Shown: positions 36,069-46,043, numbered from the stretch's first letter. The stretch: 64,000 bases of DNA from Planctomycetota bacterium (GCA_016719295.1 JADKAF010000001.1:5084001-5148000); one strand, 5' to 3'. The notes: generated from the letters alone by a model not told the origin. Program-made: numbers and translations.

Positions 36069-36124
36069 CAACGGCCTCAGCCGTTGCACCAGCCAGCACG
36101 CTCGCGGGGCTGGGGCGAAGCCCC
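36069..36124. repeat. second palindromic element near RAYT
   Basis: Two adjacent short hairpins (caacggc-ctca-gccgttg at 36069-36086 and ggggc-gaa-gcccc at 36112-36124) in non-coding DNA downstream of the right arm. Possibly part of another interspersed repeat; only one copy is seen in the window. Confidence 0.35.
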
Positions 36125-36202
36125 GTTAGTGGTCTGCCTCCCTCCGCACTGCGTGGCATCTCCAGACGGAAGAGTCGTGAGCCGCGGGCGAACGAGCCGC
36201 GC

Positions 36203-36676
36203 TCAGCTCCGCCGCCGCCGCTGCCGCCACGCGACGAACGTGAGCCAGATCACGAAGACCCGTAGCGCGAGAGGAAGCTCCGCGGGGAGCTCGGCGGTCG
36301 CTCGGCGCGAGAGCAAGCCATCGGGATAGAGCGAGCCGAGCACCTCGCTTTCGGCTCGGCGCAGCACGAGCATCTTCGAAGTCCAGAAGCCCTGTCGCCG
36401 GAGCTCGTAGCTCTGCCCATCGAACTGGAATCGGTACGTCGGGAAGAAGAAGCCATCGGCGCGCGCCGTTGCCACGACGGCGCCATCGCGGCGCATCGTG
36501 TAGTTGCGGGCGAAGAAGCTCGGGTGCTGGAGCTCGTAGCCTTGGCCCCCGATCTCGGCGCGTCCCTGATCCAAGAGGAACGAGAGCTCGAGCGTCGCGA
36601 CGCGGCGATCCCCGGCGAGGATGTCGAGGAAGCGAGAGAACCAACCTCGGGGGCGTATGAGGAGCTGGTCTTGCAT
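36203..36676 (-). CDS. small protein with LURP/tubby-like beta fold and C-terminal membrane helix
   Basis: 157 aa from the ATG at 36676, the first plausible start. The body is a run of short beta strands with regular spacing (QGYELQHPSFFARNYTM, GAVVATARADG, YRFQFDGQSYELRR, KMLVLRRAESEVLGSLYP), which looks like the LURP-one/tubby C-terminal-like barrel. A hydrophobic helix PLALRVFVIWLTFVAW near the end is followed by RQRRRRS. It is divergent from the PhoX gene with about 100 bases between starts. The function is not known and the fold assignment is tentative. Confidence 0.55.
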   Translation of the reverse strand: MQDQLLIRPRGWFSRFLDILAGDRRVATLELSFLLDQGRAEIGGQGYELQHPSFFARNYTMRRDGAVVATARADGFFFPTYRFQFDGQSYELRRQGFWTSKMLVLRRAESEVLGSLYPDGLLSRRATAELPAELPLALRVFVIWLTFVAWRQRRRRS

Positions 36677-36778
36677 GGGAGAGAGGGTACGTGCTCGCGC
36701 GCTTCTCGGGAATCTCACGTGCGCCAGTCGCGCGAACGACGGAACATCGCGCACCCCCAGCTCGCCCAGGACGCTCCC

Positions 36779-38713
36779 ATGCCTCCCTCCCGCGGTGCTT
36801 CCGAGCCGCACGCCGTGCTTTCGCTCGCTCCTTCGCGTCGCGAGATCCTCGCGGGCGGCACCGCGGCGCTCGCCGCGTTGCTCTTCCATCGCCGCGCCGC
36901 GGCAGCGTCCGCCGATCCGCGGAGCCTGCTCGGCTTCGCCTCGATCGCGCCAGCCACGGTCGATGCGGTGCGCCTCGCCGAGGACTACACCGCGGAGCTC
37001 CTCTGGGCCTGGGGTGACCCGATCCGCGGCGCCGAGGTCGGGCCGGCGTGGAAGGAGAACGCCTCGAACTCCGCCGAGGATCAGCTCCAGCAGGCCGGCA
37101 TGCACCACGACGGCATGGCGTTCTTCCCGCTCGACGAGCGGGGCCAGCGCGCGCTGCTCGCGCTGAACCACGAGTACATCGACAACGGCCTGCTCTTCCC
37201 CGACGGCCTCGAGGGCTGGAGTGCGCCGAAGGTGCGGAAGTCGCAAGCGGCGGTCGGCGTGTCGATCGTCGAGCTCGAGCTCGAGCTCGCGGCGGGGCGC
37301 TGGCGCATCGTCGACTCGCGTTACGCGCGGCGCGTGAGCGCGCTCACTCCGTGCCGTGTCAGCGGTCCGGCCGTGGCGCGGATCGGCGCCGAAGTGATCG
37401 GCACGTTGGCGAACTGCGCACACGGCCAGACGCCGTGGGGGACCTATCTCACCTGCGAGGAGAACTTCCGCGAGTTCTTCCACCGCGGCGCCGGCGTCGC
37501 CGCGACGAGCTCGGACGTGCGCTACGAGATCGCGAACGCAGACGGAAGTGCCAAGCCCTCGGTCTACGCGTGGGAGCCGCACGATGCGCGCTTCGATCTC
37601 GCGCAAGCGCCGGAGGAAGCCGAGCGCTTCGGCTGGGTCGTGGAGATCGATCCCTTCGATCCCGAGAGCGCGCCGGTGAAGCGCACGGCGCTCGGGCGCT
37701 TCGCGCACGAGAACGCGGCGGTCGCGTTGTCGCGCGATGGCCGCGTCGTCGTCTATCTCGCCGACGATGCGCGCGGCGAGCACCTCTACAAGTTCGTGAG
37801 CAACCAGCGCTACGACCCCGCGGATCGCGCTGGAGTGCGCACCTTGCTCGACGAGGGCGTGCTCTACGTCGCGCGCTTCGACGCGGGCGACACCGGCAGT
37901 TGGTTGCCCCTCGTCTACGGCACCGAGCCGCTCGTTGCGAAGCGGAGCACCGGCGAAGGCGAGCGCTACGACCCCGCGGTGCACGGCTTCCGCGATCAAG
38001 CCGACGTGCTGATCCACGCGCGCCTCGCGGCCAGCGCGGTTGGTGCCACGCCGCTCGATCGCCCGGAGTGGGTCGCGATCCATCCCGAGGACGGCGAGTG
38101 CTTCGCGAGCCTCACCAATAACTGGAAGCGCGGGACGGCGGCGTTCCCCGTGGACGAAGTGAACCCGCGAGCGGCCAACAACTTCGGCCACGTGCTGCGC
38201 TGGCGCGAGTCCCTCGGCGATCCCGCGTCCGAGACCTTTCGCTGGAGCCTGTTCCAGCTCTGCGGCGATCGCACGCACGCCGATCCCGTGCGCCGCGGCA
38301 ACCTGAAGGGCCCCGCCGCGGAGCACGGCTTCGCCTGCCCCGACGGCCTCGCCTTCGACGCGCGCGGCGTGCTCTGGATCCAGACCGACATGTCGGCCGA
38401 TGCGATGCGCACGCCCGACTTCGCGCGCTTCGGCACGAACCAGATCCTGGCCGTCGATCCGCGCACCGGCGAGACGCGCCGCTTCCTCACCGGCCCGCGC
38501 AACGCGGAGATCACCGGCCTCTGCTTCGCGCCCGACGGCAAGACGCTCTTCGTGAACGTGCAGCACCCGGGCGAGAACCTAAAGGAGCAGCCGAACGATC
38601 CGCGCCGTCCCGACGCGTTCTCCTCCTGGCCGAGCGGCGTGCCTGGCGCGCGCCCGCGCTCGGCGACGCTCGCGATTCGGCGGCGGGATGGAGGGGTGAT
38701 CGGGGCCCCTTGA
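36779..38713 (+). CDS. PhoX-family (DUF839) alkaline phosphatase, Tat-exported
   Basis: 644 aa; ATG at 36779. The N-terminus has a twin-Arg Tat signal (PSRREILAGGTAALAALLF). The body follows PhoX: HDGMAFFPLDE, LNHEYID at about 129-135, the hallmark NCAHGQTPWGTYLTCEEN at 212-229 containing Cys213, RFAHENAAVALSRDGRVVVYLADDARGEHLYKFVS, a VHPEDGECFASLTNN-like segment, and GFACPDGLAFDARGVLWIQTDMS near the C-terminus. PhoX enzymes are Ca/Fe-dependent periplasmic phosphomonoesterases that release phosphate from organic esters. No Pho box was identified. The PhoD/GDPD gene at 62110 may serve the same need for phosphate. Confidence 0.92.
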   Translation: MPPSRGASEPHAVLSLAPSRREILAGGTAALAALLFHRRAAAASADPRSLLGFASIAPATVDAVRLAEDYTAELLWAWGDPIRGAEVGPAWKENASNSAEDQLQQAGMHHDGMAFFPLDERGQRALLALNHEYIDNGLLFPDGLEGWSAPKVRKSQAAVGVSIVELELELAAGRWRIVDSRYARRVSALTPCRVSGPAVARIGAEVIGTLANCAHGQTPWGTYLTCEENFREFFHRGAGVAATSSDVRYEIANADGSAKPSVYAWEPHDARFDLAQAPEEAERFGWVVEIDPFDPESAPVKRTALGRFAHENAAVALSRDGRVVVYLADDARGEHLYKFVSNQRYDPADRAGVRTLLDEGVLYVARFDAGDTGSWLPLVYGTEPLVAKRSTGEGERYDPAVHGFRDQADVLIHARLAASAVGATPLDRPEWVAIHPEDGECFASLTNNWKRGTAAFPVDEVNPRAANNFGHVLRWRESLGDPASETFRWSLFQLCGDRTHADPVRRGNLKGPAAEHGFACPDGLAFDARGVLWIQTDMSADAMRTPDFARFGTNQILAVDPRTGETRRFLTGPRNAEITGLCFAPDGKTLFVNVQHPGENLKEQPNDPRRPDAFSSWPSGVPGARPRSATLAIRRRDGGVIGAP

Positions 38714-38778
38714 AGGCGGCGATGCGGCTTCTCGCGTGGCGCGTGGCATCGCGCAGGGGACCGGGCAGAAATCGATTC

Positions 38779-38812
38779 GAGCAGCAAAGCGCCGACCGGA
38801 TCCCGTTCGGGG
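38779..38812 (+). promoter_or_regulatory. conserved upstream element, copy A
   Basis: gagcagcaa at 38779-38787 and gatcccgttcgggg at 38799-38812, ending 78 bases before the ATG at 38891. The same two blocks occur before the paralogous genes at 42519 and 54762 (minus). Could be a promoter, operator or leader element. Confidence 0.4.
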
Positions 38813-38890
38813 CGAGGGAGTGGCGACCGGCACGCAGCGCGAAGCGTTGGCGAGCTTGGGGATCGCTCACGCTCCCAGGAGATCTCGCGC

Positions 38891-41800
38891 ATGCCTCGTA
38901 TCCACGGTCTCGGCCAGGCCCTTGGTTTCGCTCTGCTCTCGGGAGTCGGTACGGCGCGGGAGGGCGTCGCGCAGGATGCGCCGCGGCTCCCGATCTTCTT
39001 CGTGGAGTGCCGCGCGGCGCACGGAGCTGAGCTAGAGCTCGAGGACCCGCGCTTCGTCGGTCGCGCGGGTGCGTTCCAGGCGCGGTTCCACGCGGACCAT
39101 ATCGCTCTCCGCCGGCGTCGCGCCGGGGAAGAGGCGCAAGTCGCTCTGCGCTTCGTCGCCGCGACCAAGACGATGCCCGTCAGCGAGGAGCGACTACCTG
39201 GCGAGCTGCACTCCTTCGTCGGCGAGCCATCGGCATGGAAGGCGAAGCTCCCGCTGCACGCCGCGATCCGCTATCGAGAGCTCTGGCCCGGCATCGACTT
39301 GGTCGCCCACGGCCGAGCCGGCGAGCTGCAGTACGACCTGCATCTCGCTCCGCACGCGGAGCTCGCGAACGTGGCCATGCGCGTCGAGGGCGCCGAAGCC
39401 ATCCGTCTCGACGCGCGCGGCGCTTTGGTGCTCGAGACACGTGTCGGCGAGCTGCTGCAGGAGCCGCCGCTCTCCTGGGAAGTCGCGTCGGACGGCAGCC
39501 GGGTCGTCGTGCCCTCGCGCTTCGCGCTGCGCGCGGACGGGAGCTTCGGCTTCTCCGTCGAGCGCCGCGACACGTCGCGCCCGCTGGTCGTCGATCCCAT
39601 CCTGCTCTGGGGCAGCTTCTTCGGCGGCTCGGGACAGGATGGAGTCGCGGGCCTGGTGGTCGATGCCAGTGGTCACATGATCGTCGCAGGCACGACCGAA
39701 GGGCTGGACTTCGTCACGCCGGGGGCGCTGCGCTCCAGCATGGAAGGAGGCAGCGAGGGCTTCGTCGCGAAGCTCGATCCGACGCAGGTCGGCGCGGCCC
39801 AGCTCCTCTGGTGCACGCTGCTCGGCGGTGACGCGGCTGATGTCGTGCATGGTCTCGGACTGCGTTCGAGCGGCTCGATCCTGATCTCCGGCGCGACGCC
39901 GGGCAGCTTCCCGACGACGGCGAACGCGTTCGCGACCAGCGGCGATGGCTTCCTGGCCGAGCTCAGCGCCGACGGCGCGAGCTTGGTCTACGGGTCGCGG
40001 CTCCCCGGTCCCGTGCGACGCATCGCGCTCGATGCGAGTGGCGCGGTGCTCCTGGGCGTCGGCAACGCCACGGCGGCCTATCCAACTACGGCGGGCGCCT
40101 TCCAGACGGCGCATGGTGGCTGGAATGATCTCTGGTTCGCGCGCTTCGACCTTGGCGCTTCGGGTGCTGCGCAGTTGCTCTGGGCGACCTACTTCGGCGG
40201 GACCAACTACGAGAGCCTCGCGGATCTCATCCCGTCGTCCACCGAGCCCGGCGTGTTCACCTTCGCTGGCGACACGGGGGACAACTTCAGTTGTCCGCAG
40301 ACCGTGTTCTCGGGGCAACCAGGGCAAGGAGACCTCGTGCTCGGGCGCTTCGACGCGACGGCGAGCGGGGCAGCCCAGCTGCGCTTCGCGCACGTGCACG
40401 GCACGTACTCTGGCGTCCAGGACTACATGGGCGGCATCGCGCTCTCGCCCACGGGCTCGATCTGGATGAGCGCGATGAGCCAAGAGGCGCGCTTGCTCGA
40501 GTTCTCCGCCGATGGCGCGAGCGTGCTGCAGGAGTGGAGCTGGGCGCCGAGCCCCTCCGTCCTCACCGAGAGCGATCTGCATCGCGCGGCCGATGGCACC
40601 TTCGTCTTGATCGGCAGCGTCGCCGGTGGCGGGTTCCCGACGACGGCGGATGCGATCCAGGCGGCTCCCCAGGGAAGCAGCGACCTCTTCGTGGCGCGTC
40701 TCGATTCGAGCGCGCAGGCAGTGCGCTTCGCGACCTACGTGGGACACGCAGGCGCAGACGTTTACCTCGCGGGTTGCTCGGCGCTGCGCGGCACCGAGCT
40801 CTCCTTGGCCGCGACCACGCGCAGCTCCGGCATCCCGATCGCCAATGCCTACCGCTCCACCCATGCGGGTGCCGAAACCGAACCTTATCTCGCGCGCCTG
40901 GATGTTCCGACCGGGCTCGTGACGCCCGGCGTCGGCCCGCGCGACGTGGAGCTCTTGGACCTCGATGGCGACGGCGACCTCGACGCGGCGACGGCGAACG
41001 AGACCTCGAGCAATGTCAGCCTGCGCCTGAACGACGGCCAGGGCGCGCTGAGCAGCGAGGAGACCTTCGAGCTCACGGCCGGCGACAGCGCGCCGATCGC
41101 GCTCGCCCGCTGCGACCTGGACAACGACGGCGCGCGCGATGATCTCGCGGTGGCCTGCGAAGGCTCGGACACCGTCGTACTCGTGACCGATCCCTCCAGT
41201 GCCTCCCGCGTGCGGAGCTCGCTCGCGATCAGCGGGACGCGCGCCTCCAGCGTCACCTGCGGCGACCTCGATGCGAACCCCGTGGACGACGTCGTGGTCG
41301 GCCGCGAAGGGCTGCCCTTCGTCGGCGGCTCGGGGATCGGGGTCAGCTTGAACGGCGCCGCGTTCTCCAACGTGCTCATCCCCGCGCCTCATCCGACGCA
41401 AGTCGTGAAGGTGGCGCTCGGCGACCTCGACGGCGATGGGGACTTGGACCTCGCAGCGGTCGCGCGCGGCGGCAGCGACGAGCTCCTGCTCTTCGCCGGC
41501 GACGGCAGCGGAGCCCTCGCTTTCGCCGGTGCGCTGGCGCTCAGCTCGAGCGGTCTCGCGAGCGGGCTCTCGCTCAGCGATCTCGATCGCGACGGTCGAA
41601 GCGACCTCTGCGTCGTGCAGCCCGTGCTCTTCCCGCCGTCGCAGACGCTGCGCGTCTACCGGAGAACGAGCAGCGGCGCGCTCTCGTCGAGCCTCTTCGC
41701 CGCGGCCGTCGATATCTCCACGAGCGGCACCTTGGCGATCGATCTCGCGACGGGCGACTTGGAGCAGGACTCGATCAGCGGCTTCCTCTCGCGCGTCGAT

Positions 41801-42388
41801 CTCGCGCAGGCGAACGCCGGCGATGGCAGCGTCATGCTGCGCCACGGCTTCACCGGCACGAGCTTCGTCTCGAGCACGAGCCCGAGCGCCGGGACGAACC
41901 CCGTCGCGGTCGCGATCGGCGACCTGAACGGGGATGGCTGCGACGACCTCGTGGTGGCGAACCAAGGCAGCAGCGATCTCAGCGTCGTGCTGACCACGGC
42001 GCCTGCGCTCGCGCAGAGCTATGGGGCGGGCTGCGGCGGTCCGGTGCTGGCGGGCGTGGGCTCACCGACGCTCGGCAACCCGGCCTTCGGCGTGCAGGTC
42101 TCGAGCGCTCGAGCGATCGCGCCGGCGATCTTCTTCTATGGACTCGAGCCCGCGAGCGTCCCGCTGCCGTCGAGCGCTTGCAGCGTGCTCTTCGGCAGCT
42201 CGCTCGGGAGCTTGCTCGCGTTCACGAGCAGCAGCGGCGGAGCGACGCTCCACTTCTCGGTGCCGAACGATCCCTTCCTCCGCGGCGCGGATCTCTTCTT
42301 CCAGTGCGCGATCTTCCGGAGCCCGGGTGGTGCCTTCTCCGGCACCCTCGATCTCAGCAACGGGCTGCGCTTGCAGGTCGGCGCGTAG
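38891..42388 (+). CDS. secreted SBBP-propeller / FG-GAP protein with C-terminal module (paralogue 1)
   Basis: 1165 aa; ATG at 38891 after AGGAGA, weak signal peptide ending near GVAQD. Residues 30-240 form a beta-sandwich leader domain (APRLPIFFVE... to RPLVVDPILLWG, DUF7948-like). Residues about 240-680 carry SBBP/propeller repeats (WGSFFGGSGQDGVAGLVVDASG, GFVAKLDPTQ). Residues about 685-1040 are FG-GAP/VCBS blades with Asp-rich calcium-loop motifs (LDLDGDGDLDAAT, CDLDNDGARDDLAV, GDLNGDGCDDLVV). The last 125 residues are the shared module (YGAGCGGPVLAGVG, second Cys in SSACSVLF, end FFQCAIFRS...GLRLQVGA). The FG-GAP and tail half is nearly identical to the gene at 42519. Probably extracellular and calcium-binding; ligand unknown. 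Confidence 0.85.
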   Translation: MPRIHGLGQALGFALLSGVGTAREGVAQDAPRLPIFFVECRAAHGAELELEDPRFVGRAGAFQARFHADHIALRRRRAGEEAQVALRFVAATKTMPVSEERLPGELHSFVGEPSAWKAKLPLHAAIRYRELWPGIDLVAHGRAGELQYDLHLAPHAELANVAMRVEGAEAIRLDARGALVLETRVGELLQEPPLSWEVASDGSRVVVPSRFALRADGSFGFSVERRDTSRPLVVDPILLWGSFFGGSGQDGVAGLVVDASGHMIVAGTTEGLDFVTPGALRSSMEGGSEGFVAKLDPTQVGAAQLLWCTLLGGDAADVVHGLGLRSSGSILISGATPGSFPTTANAFATSGDGFLAELSADGASLVYGSRLPGPVRRIALDASGAVLLGVGNATAAYPTTAGAFQTAHGGWNDLWFARFDLGASGAAQLLWATYFGGTNYESLADLIPSSTEPGVFTFAGDTGDNFSCPQTVFSGQPGQGDLVLGRFDATASGAAQLRFAHVHGTYSGVQDYMGGIALSPTGSIWMSAMSQEARLLEFSADGASVLQEWSWAPSPSVLTESDLHRAADGTFVLIGSVAGGGFPTTADAIQAAPQGSSDLFVARLDSSAQAVRFATYVGHAGADVYLAGCSALRGTELSLAATTRSSGIPIANAYRSTHAGAETEPYLARLDVPTGLVTPGVGPRDVELLDLDGDGDLDAATANETSSNVSLRLNDGQGALSSEETFELTAGDSAPIALARCDLDNDGARDDLAVACEGSDTVVLVTDPSSASRVRSSLAISGTRASSVTCGDLDANPVDDVVVGREGLPFVGGSGIGVSLNGAAFSNVLIPAPHPTQVVKVALGDLDGDGDLDLAAVARGGSDELLLFAGDGSGALAFAGALALSSSGLASGLSLSDLDRDGRSDLCVVQPVLFPPSQTLRVYRRTSSGALSSSLFAAAVDISTSGTLAIDLATGDLEQDSISGFLSRVDLAQANAGDGSVMLRHGFTGTSFVSSTSPSAGTNPVAVAIGDLNGDGCDDLVVANQGSSDLSVVLTTAPALAQSYGAGCGGPVLAGVGSPTLGNPAFGVQVSSARAIAPAIFFYGLEPASVPLPSSACSVLFGSSLGSLLAFTSSSGGATLHFSVPNDPFLRGADLFFQCAIFRSPGGAFSGTLDLSNGLRLQVGA
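40927..42388 (+). repeat. duplicated FG-GAP/tail cassette, copy 1
   Basis: About 1.46 kb that matches 44580-46043 at well over 90 % nucleotide identity by eye, ending exactly at the stop codons. The 5' halves of the two genes are much more diverged, and the sequences after the stops are unrelated, so similarity is confined to the cassette. Confidence 0.85.
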
Positions 42389-42421
42389 GCGAGAGTTTTC
42401 GAGAACCCGACCGAGAAGGGA

Positions 42422-42452
42422 CAGCAGAAGCGGCGCCATTTCCCGTTCGGGG
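42422..42452 (+). promoter_or_regulatory. conserved upstream element, copy B
   Basis: cagcagaa at 42422-42429 and ttcccgttcgggg at 42440-42452, ending 66 bases before the ATG at 42519. It is the most diverged of the three copies in the first block. Confidence 0.35.
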
Positions 42453-42518
42453 GCCTTGGGGATTCCGGCGTGCGATGTTCGCACCCCGAGTGGCCCCGAT
42501 TGCGAAGAGGTCCCGCTC

Positions 42519-45500
42519 ATGCTTCGTTCCACCTCGCTCTCTCGCTGCTGCGGCATCGCTCTATTGCCCTGGCTCGCGCTCGGCTTCGCTCGAGCTCAAA
42601 CCGCTCCGACGTCGCCGCAGCTCGAGGCGCCCCGTCTCCCGATCTTCTTCGTGGAGAACCCCGCGAGCTCGGCCGAGGTGCCGGTGTACTCCGGCCGAGC
42701 GCAGGCCTTCGTCGCGGAGTTCCATCGCGACCGCATCGCGCTGCGTCGCAGCGATGGGGCACAGCAGGCCGCCGTGGCGCTGCGGTTCGTGGGGGCTACG
42801 GCGACTCCGATCGGCGAGGAGGCGCTGCCCGGCAAGTTGAACGTGCTCGTGGGTGACGCCTCGAGCTGGCGCACCGGCATCGCGCTGCATGGGGTGCTCC
42901 GCTACGCGTCTCTCTGGCCTGGCGTGGATCTCGTCGTGCACGGACGCGAGGGCGAGCTGCAGTACGACCTGCAGCTCCAGCCCGGCGCCGATCTCTCGCA
43001 GGTCGCGCTGCGCGTCGAGGGTGCCAAGTCCGTACGTCTCGACGCGGACGGCGCGATGGTTCTCGTCACGGAGCTGGGCGAGCTGCGCCAGCGACCGCCG
43101 CTCACCTGGGAGGTCGCCGCGGACGGCGCCCGCGTCGTCGTGCCGTCGGCCTTCGAGCTGCGTGAGGACGGGAGCTACGGCTTCCGCGTGGAGCGGAGCG
43201 ATGCGTCGCGGCCGCTCGTCGTCGATCCCGTGCTGATCTGGGGCACCTACTTCGGTGGCTCGGGCACCGACAACGTCCAAGGTGTCACCGTCGATGACAG
43301 CGGGGCGGTGTACGTTACGGGACTGACGACGAATGGCCTGCCGCACATCACCCCGGGCGCCTACAGCTCATCCATCAACGGCAGTGACGCCTATATCGCC
43401 AAGCTGGATCCCAGCCAGAGCGGCGCGGCGCAGCTCGTCTGGTGCACCTACCTCGGCGGCGCCGGGAACGACAGCGGCACCTCGATCGCCGTCCGCTCAT
43501 CGGGGACGGTCGTCGTCGCTGGCGCGGCCATCCAATCCGGGTCGTTTCCGATCACGGCGAACGCCTACCGGTCGACGAACGGGAACTTCTTCCTCTCCGA
43601 GATCAGCGCCGACGGCGCGGCGTTGCTCTACTCGAGCTTCATCAACCTATGGCCGCGTATGATTCGGCTCGGGGAGAACGGTACCGTGTACATCGGGGAT
43701 TACGGCAGCAGCCCGTATGCTTCCTATCCCACGACTCCAGGCGCGCTGCAGACGAGCTCTGCGGGTGACGACTTGTATTTCGCCAAGCTCGATCAGAGCC
43801 TCGTCGGCTCGGCGCAGCTCGTATGGGCGTCGTTCCTCGGCGGCGCTGACGCTTATGAGCTGAACGACTTCGAGGTCTCGAGCACCGAGCCAGGGGTGTT
43901 CTCCTTCGTCGGCCACGGCCCTGGGTTGGGGTACCCCGTGACCCATGTCTCCGGTTCGATCTCTGGTTGGGACTGCTTCCTCGGTCGCATCGACACCAAT
44001 CAGATCGGACCTGCGCAGCTCCGGTTCTTTCATGCGTTCGGAGTGGGTGCTTCCGACCGTTCGATCGGGCTTGTGGTCGCGCCCGATCAGACGATCTACG
44101 TCGCCAGCAACATGTCTGGAAGCACGATCCATGAGCCCCGGCTGATGCGGTTCTCCGGCGATGGCTCCACCGTGCTTCAATCGTGGGTCTGGGCGCCGGG
44201 GTTCCCGATCGGCGCATCGATGGTCGAGGGCGACCTGCACTTATCGGCGGATGGCACGGTGACGCTGATCGCAAAGGTGGCGGGCGGGCCCTTGCCCGTT
44301 ACGCCCGACGCGGTGCAGTCCACGCCGATGGGTGGATGGGACCTTTGCATCGCGCAGCTCGATGTCGTGAACCAACAAGTGCTCTTCTGCTCGTATCTGG
44401 GGAGTGCCGCCGCAGACTACTACCGCACGGGTTGCTCACATCTCGCGGGCAACCTCCTCACCGTAGGCTATGGAACCGACGGATCACCAACCGTCGTGAA
44501 TCCGTTGCAGGCCACGAGGGCGGCCTTCGGGGAGGGCTTCGTCGCACGACTGGAGCTGCCATTCGGTGCCCCTCCCGCGACCGGCGTCGGCCCGCGCGAC
44601 GTGGAGCTGCTGGACCTCGATGGGGACGGCGACCTCGACGCGGCGACGGCGAACGAAACCTCGAGCAATGTCAGCCTGCGTACGAACGACGGCCAAGGCG
44701 CGCTGAGCAGCGAAGAGACCTTCGAGCTCACCGCGAGCGACAGCGCGCCGATCGCGCTCTCTCGCTGCGACCTGGACAACGACGGCGCGCGCGATGACCT
44801 CGCCGTGGCCTGCGAGGGCTCGGACAGCGTCGTGCTCGTGACCAATCCCTCGAGCGCCTCGCGCGTGCTGAGCTCGCTCGCGATCGGCGGGACGCGCGCC
44901 TCCAGCGTCACCTGCGGCGACCTCGATGCGAACCCCCTGGACGACGTCGTGGTCGGTCGGGAAGGGCTGCCCTTCGTCGGCGGCTCGGGGATCGGGGTCA
45001 GCTTGAACGGCGGCGCGTTCGCCAGCGTGCTGATCCCCGCGCCGCATCCGACGCAGGTCGTGAAGGTGGCGCTCGGCGATCTCGATGGCGATGGGGACCT
45101 GGACCTCGCGGCGGTCGCGCGCGGCGGCAGCGACGAGCTCTTGCTCTTCGCCGGCGACGGCAGCGGAGCCCTCGCCTTCGCGGGTGCGCTGGCGCTCAGC
45201 TCGAGCGGTCTCGCGAGCGGGCTCTCCCTCAGCGACCTCGATCGCGACGGGCGGAACGACCTCTGCGTCGTGCAGCCCGTGCTCTTCCCGCCGTCGCAGA
45301 CGCTGCGCGTCTACCGACGCACGAGCAGCGGCGCGCTCTCGTCGAGCCTCTTCGCCGCGGCCGTCGATATCTCCACGAGCGGCGCTCTCGCGATCGACCT
45401 GGCCACGGGGGATCTAGAGCAGGACTCGATCAGCGGCTTCCTCTCGCGAGTCGACCTCGCGCAAGCGAACGCCGGCGACGGGAGCGTCACGCTGCGCCAC

Positions 45501-46043
45501 GGCTTCACCGGCACGAGCTTCATCTCGAGCACGAGCCCGAGCGCCGGGACGAACCCCGTCGCGGTCGCGATCGGCGACCTGAACGGGGATGGCTGCGACG
45601 ACCTCGTGGTGGCGAACCAAGGCAGCAGCGATGTCAGCGTCGTGCTGTCCACGGCGCCTGCGCTCGCGCAGAGCTACGGGGCAGGCTGCGGCGGTCCGGT
45701 GCTGGCCGGCGTAGGCTCACCGACGCTCGGCAACCCCGCCTTCGGCGTGCAGGTCTCGAGCGCCCGTGCGATCGCGCCGGCGATCTTCTTCTATGGACTC
45801 GAGCCCGCGAGCGTCCCGCTGCCGCCGAGCGCTTGCAGCGTGCTCTTCGGCAGCTCGCTCGGGAGCTTGCTCGCGTTCACGAGCAGCGGCGGCGAAGCGA
45901 CGCTTCACTTCTCGGTGCCGAACGATCCCTTCCTCCGCGGCGCGGATCTCTTCTTCCAATGCGCGATCTTCCGGAGCCCGGGTGGTGCCTTCTCCGGCAC
46001 GCTCGACTTGAGCAACGGGCTGCGTCTCCAGGTCGGCGCGTAG
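42519..46043 (+). CDS. secreted SBBP-propeller / FG-GAP protein with C-terminal module (paralogue 2)
   Basis: 1174 aa; ATG at 42519 with GAAGAGG about 8 bases upstream and a signal peptide (CCGIALLPWLALGFARAQ). Same layout as the upstream paralogue: leader domain from APRLPIFFVEN to RPLVVDPVLIWG, SBBP-type repeats (GTYFGGSGTDNVQGVTVDDSG, AYIAKLDPSQ), FG-GAP calcium-loop blades, and the shared C-terminal module. The N-terminal half shares only about half its residues with the neighbour whereas the rest is almost identical, pointing to tandem duplication followed by gene conversion or to domain replacement. Both genes read in the same direction 130 bases apart and have similar upstream elements. 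Confidence 0.85.
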   Translation: MLRSTSLSRCCGIALLPWLALGFARAQTAPTSPQLEAPRLPIFFVENPASSAEVPVYSGRAQAFVAEFHRDRIALRRSDGAQQAAVALRFVGATATPIGEEALPGKLNVLVGDASSWRTGIALHGVLRYASLWPGVDLVVHGREGELQYDLQLQPGADLSQVALRVEGAKSVRLDADGAMVLVTELGELRQRPPLTWEVAADGARVVVPSAFELREDGSYGFRVERSDASRPLVVDPVLIWGTYFGGSGTDNVQGVTVDDSGAVYVTGLTTNGLPHITPGAYSSSINGSDAYIAKLDPSQSGAAQLVWCTYLGGAGNDSGTSIAVRSSGTVVVAGAAIQSGSFPITANAYRSTNGNFFLSEISADGAALLYSSFINLWPRMIRLGENGTVYIGDYGSSPYASYPTTPGALQTSSAGDDLYFAKLDQSLVGSAQLVWASFLGGADAYELNDFEVSSTEPGVFSFVGHGPGLGYPVTHVSGSISGWDCFLGRIDTNQIGPAQLRFFHAFGVGASDRSIGLVVAPDQTIYVASNMSGSTIHEPRLMRFSGDGSTVLQSWVWAPGFPIGASMVEGDLHLSADGTVTLIAKVAGGPLPVTPDAVQSTPMGGWDLCIAQLDVVNQQVLFCSYLGSAAADYYRTGCSHLAGNLLTVGYGTDGSPTVVNPLQATRAAFGEGFVARLELPFGAPPATGVGPRDVELLDLDGDGDLDAATANETSSNVSLRTNDGQGALSSEETFELTASDSAPIALSRCDLDNDGARDDLAVACEGSDSVVLVTNPSSASRVLSSLAIGGTRASSVTCGDLDANPLDDVVVGREGLPFVGGSGIGVSLNGGAFASVLIPAPHPTQVVKVALGDLDGDGDLDLAAVARGGSDELLLFAGDGSGALAFAGALALSSSGLASGLSLSDLDRDGRNDLCVVQPVLFPPSQTLRVYRRTSSGALSSSLFAAAVDISTSGALAIDLATGDLEQDSISGFLSRVDLAQANAGDGSVTLRHGFTGTSFISSTSPSAGTNPVAVAIGDLNGDGCDDLVVANQGSSDVSVVLSTAPALAQSYGAGCGGPVLAGVGSPTLGNPAFGVQVSSARAIAPAIFFYGLEPASVPLPPSACSVLFGSSLGSLLAFTSSGGEATLHFSVPNDPFLRGADLFFQCAIFRSPGGAFSGTLDLSNGLRLQVGA
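44580..46043 (+). repeat. duplicated FG-GAP/tail cassette, copy 2
   Basis: Second copy of the 1.46-kb cassette described at 40927-42388. Differences are mostly at third codon positions. Confidence 0.85.
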
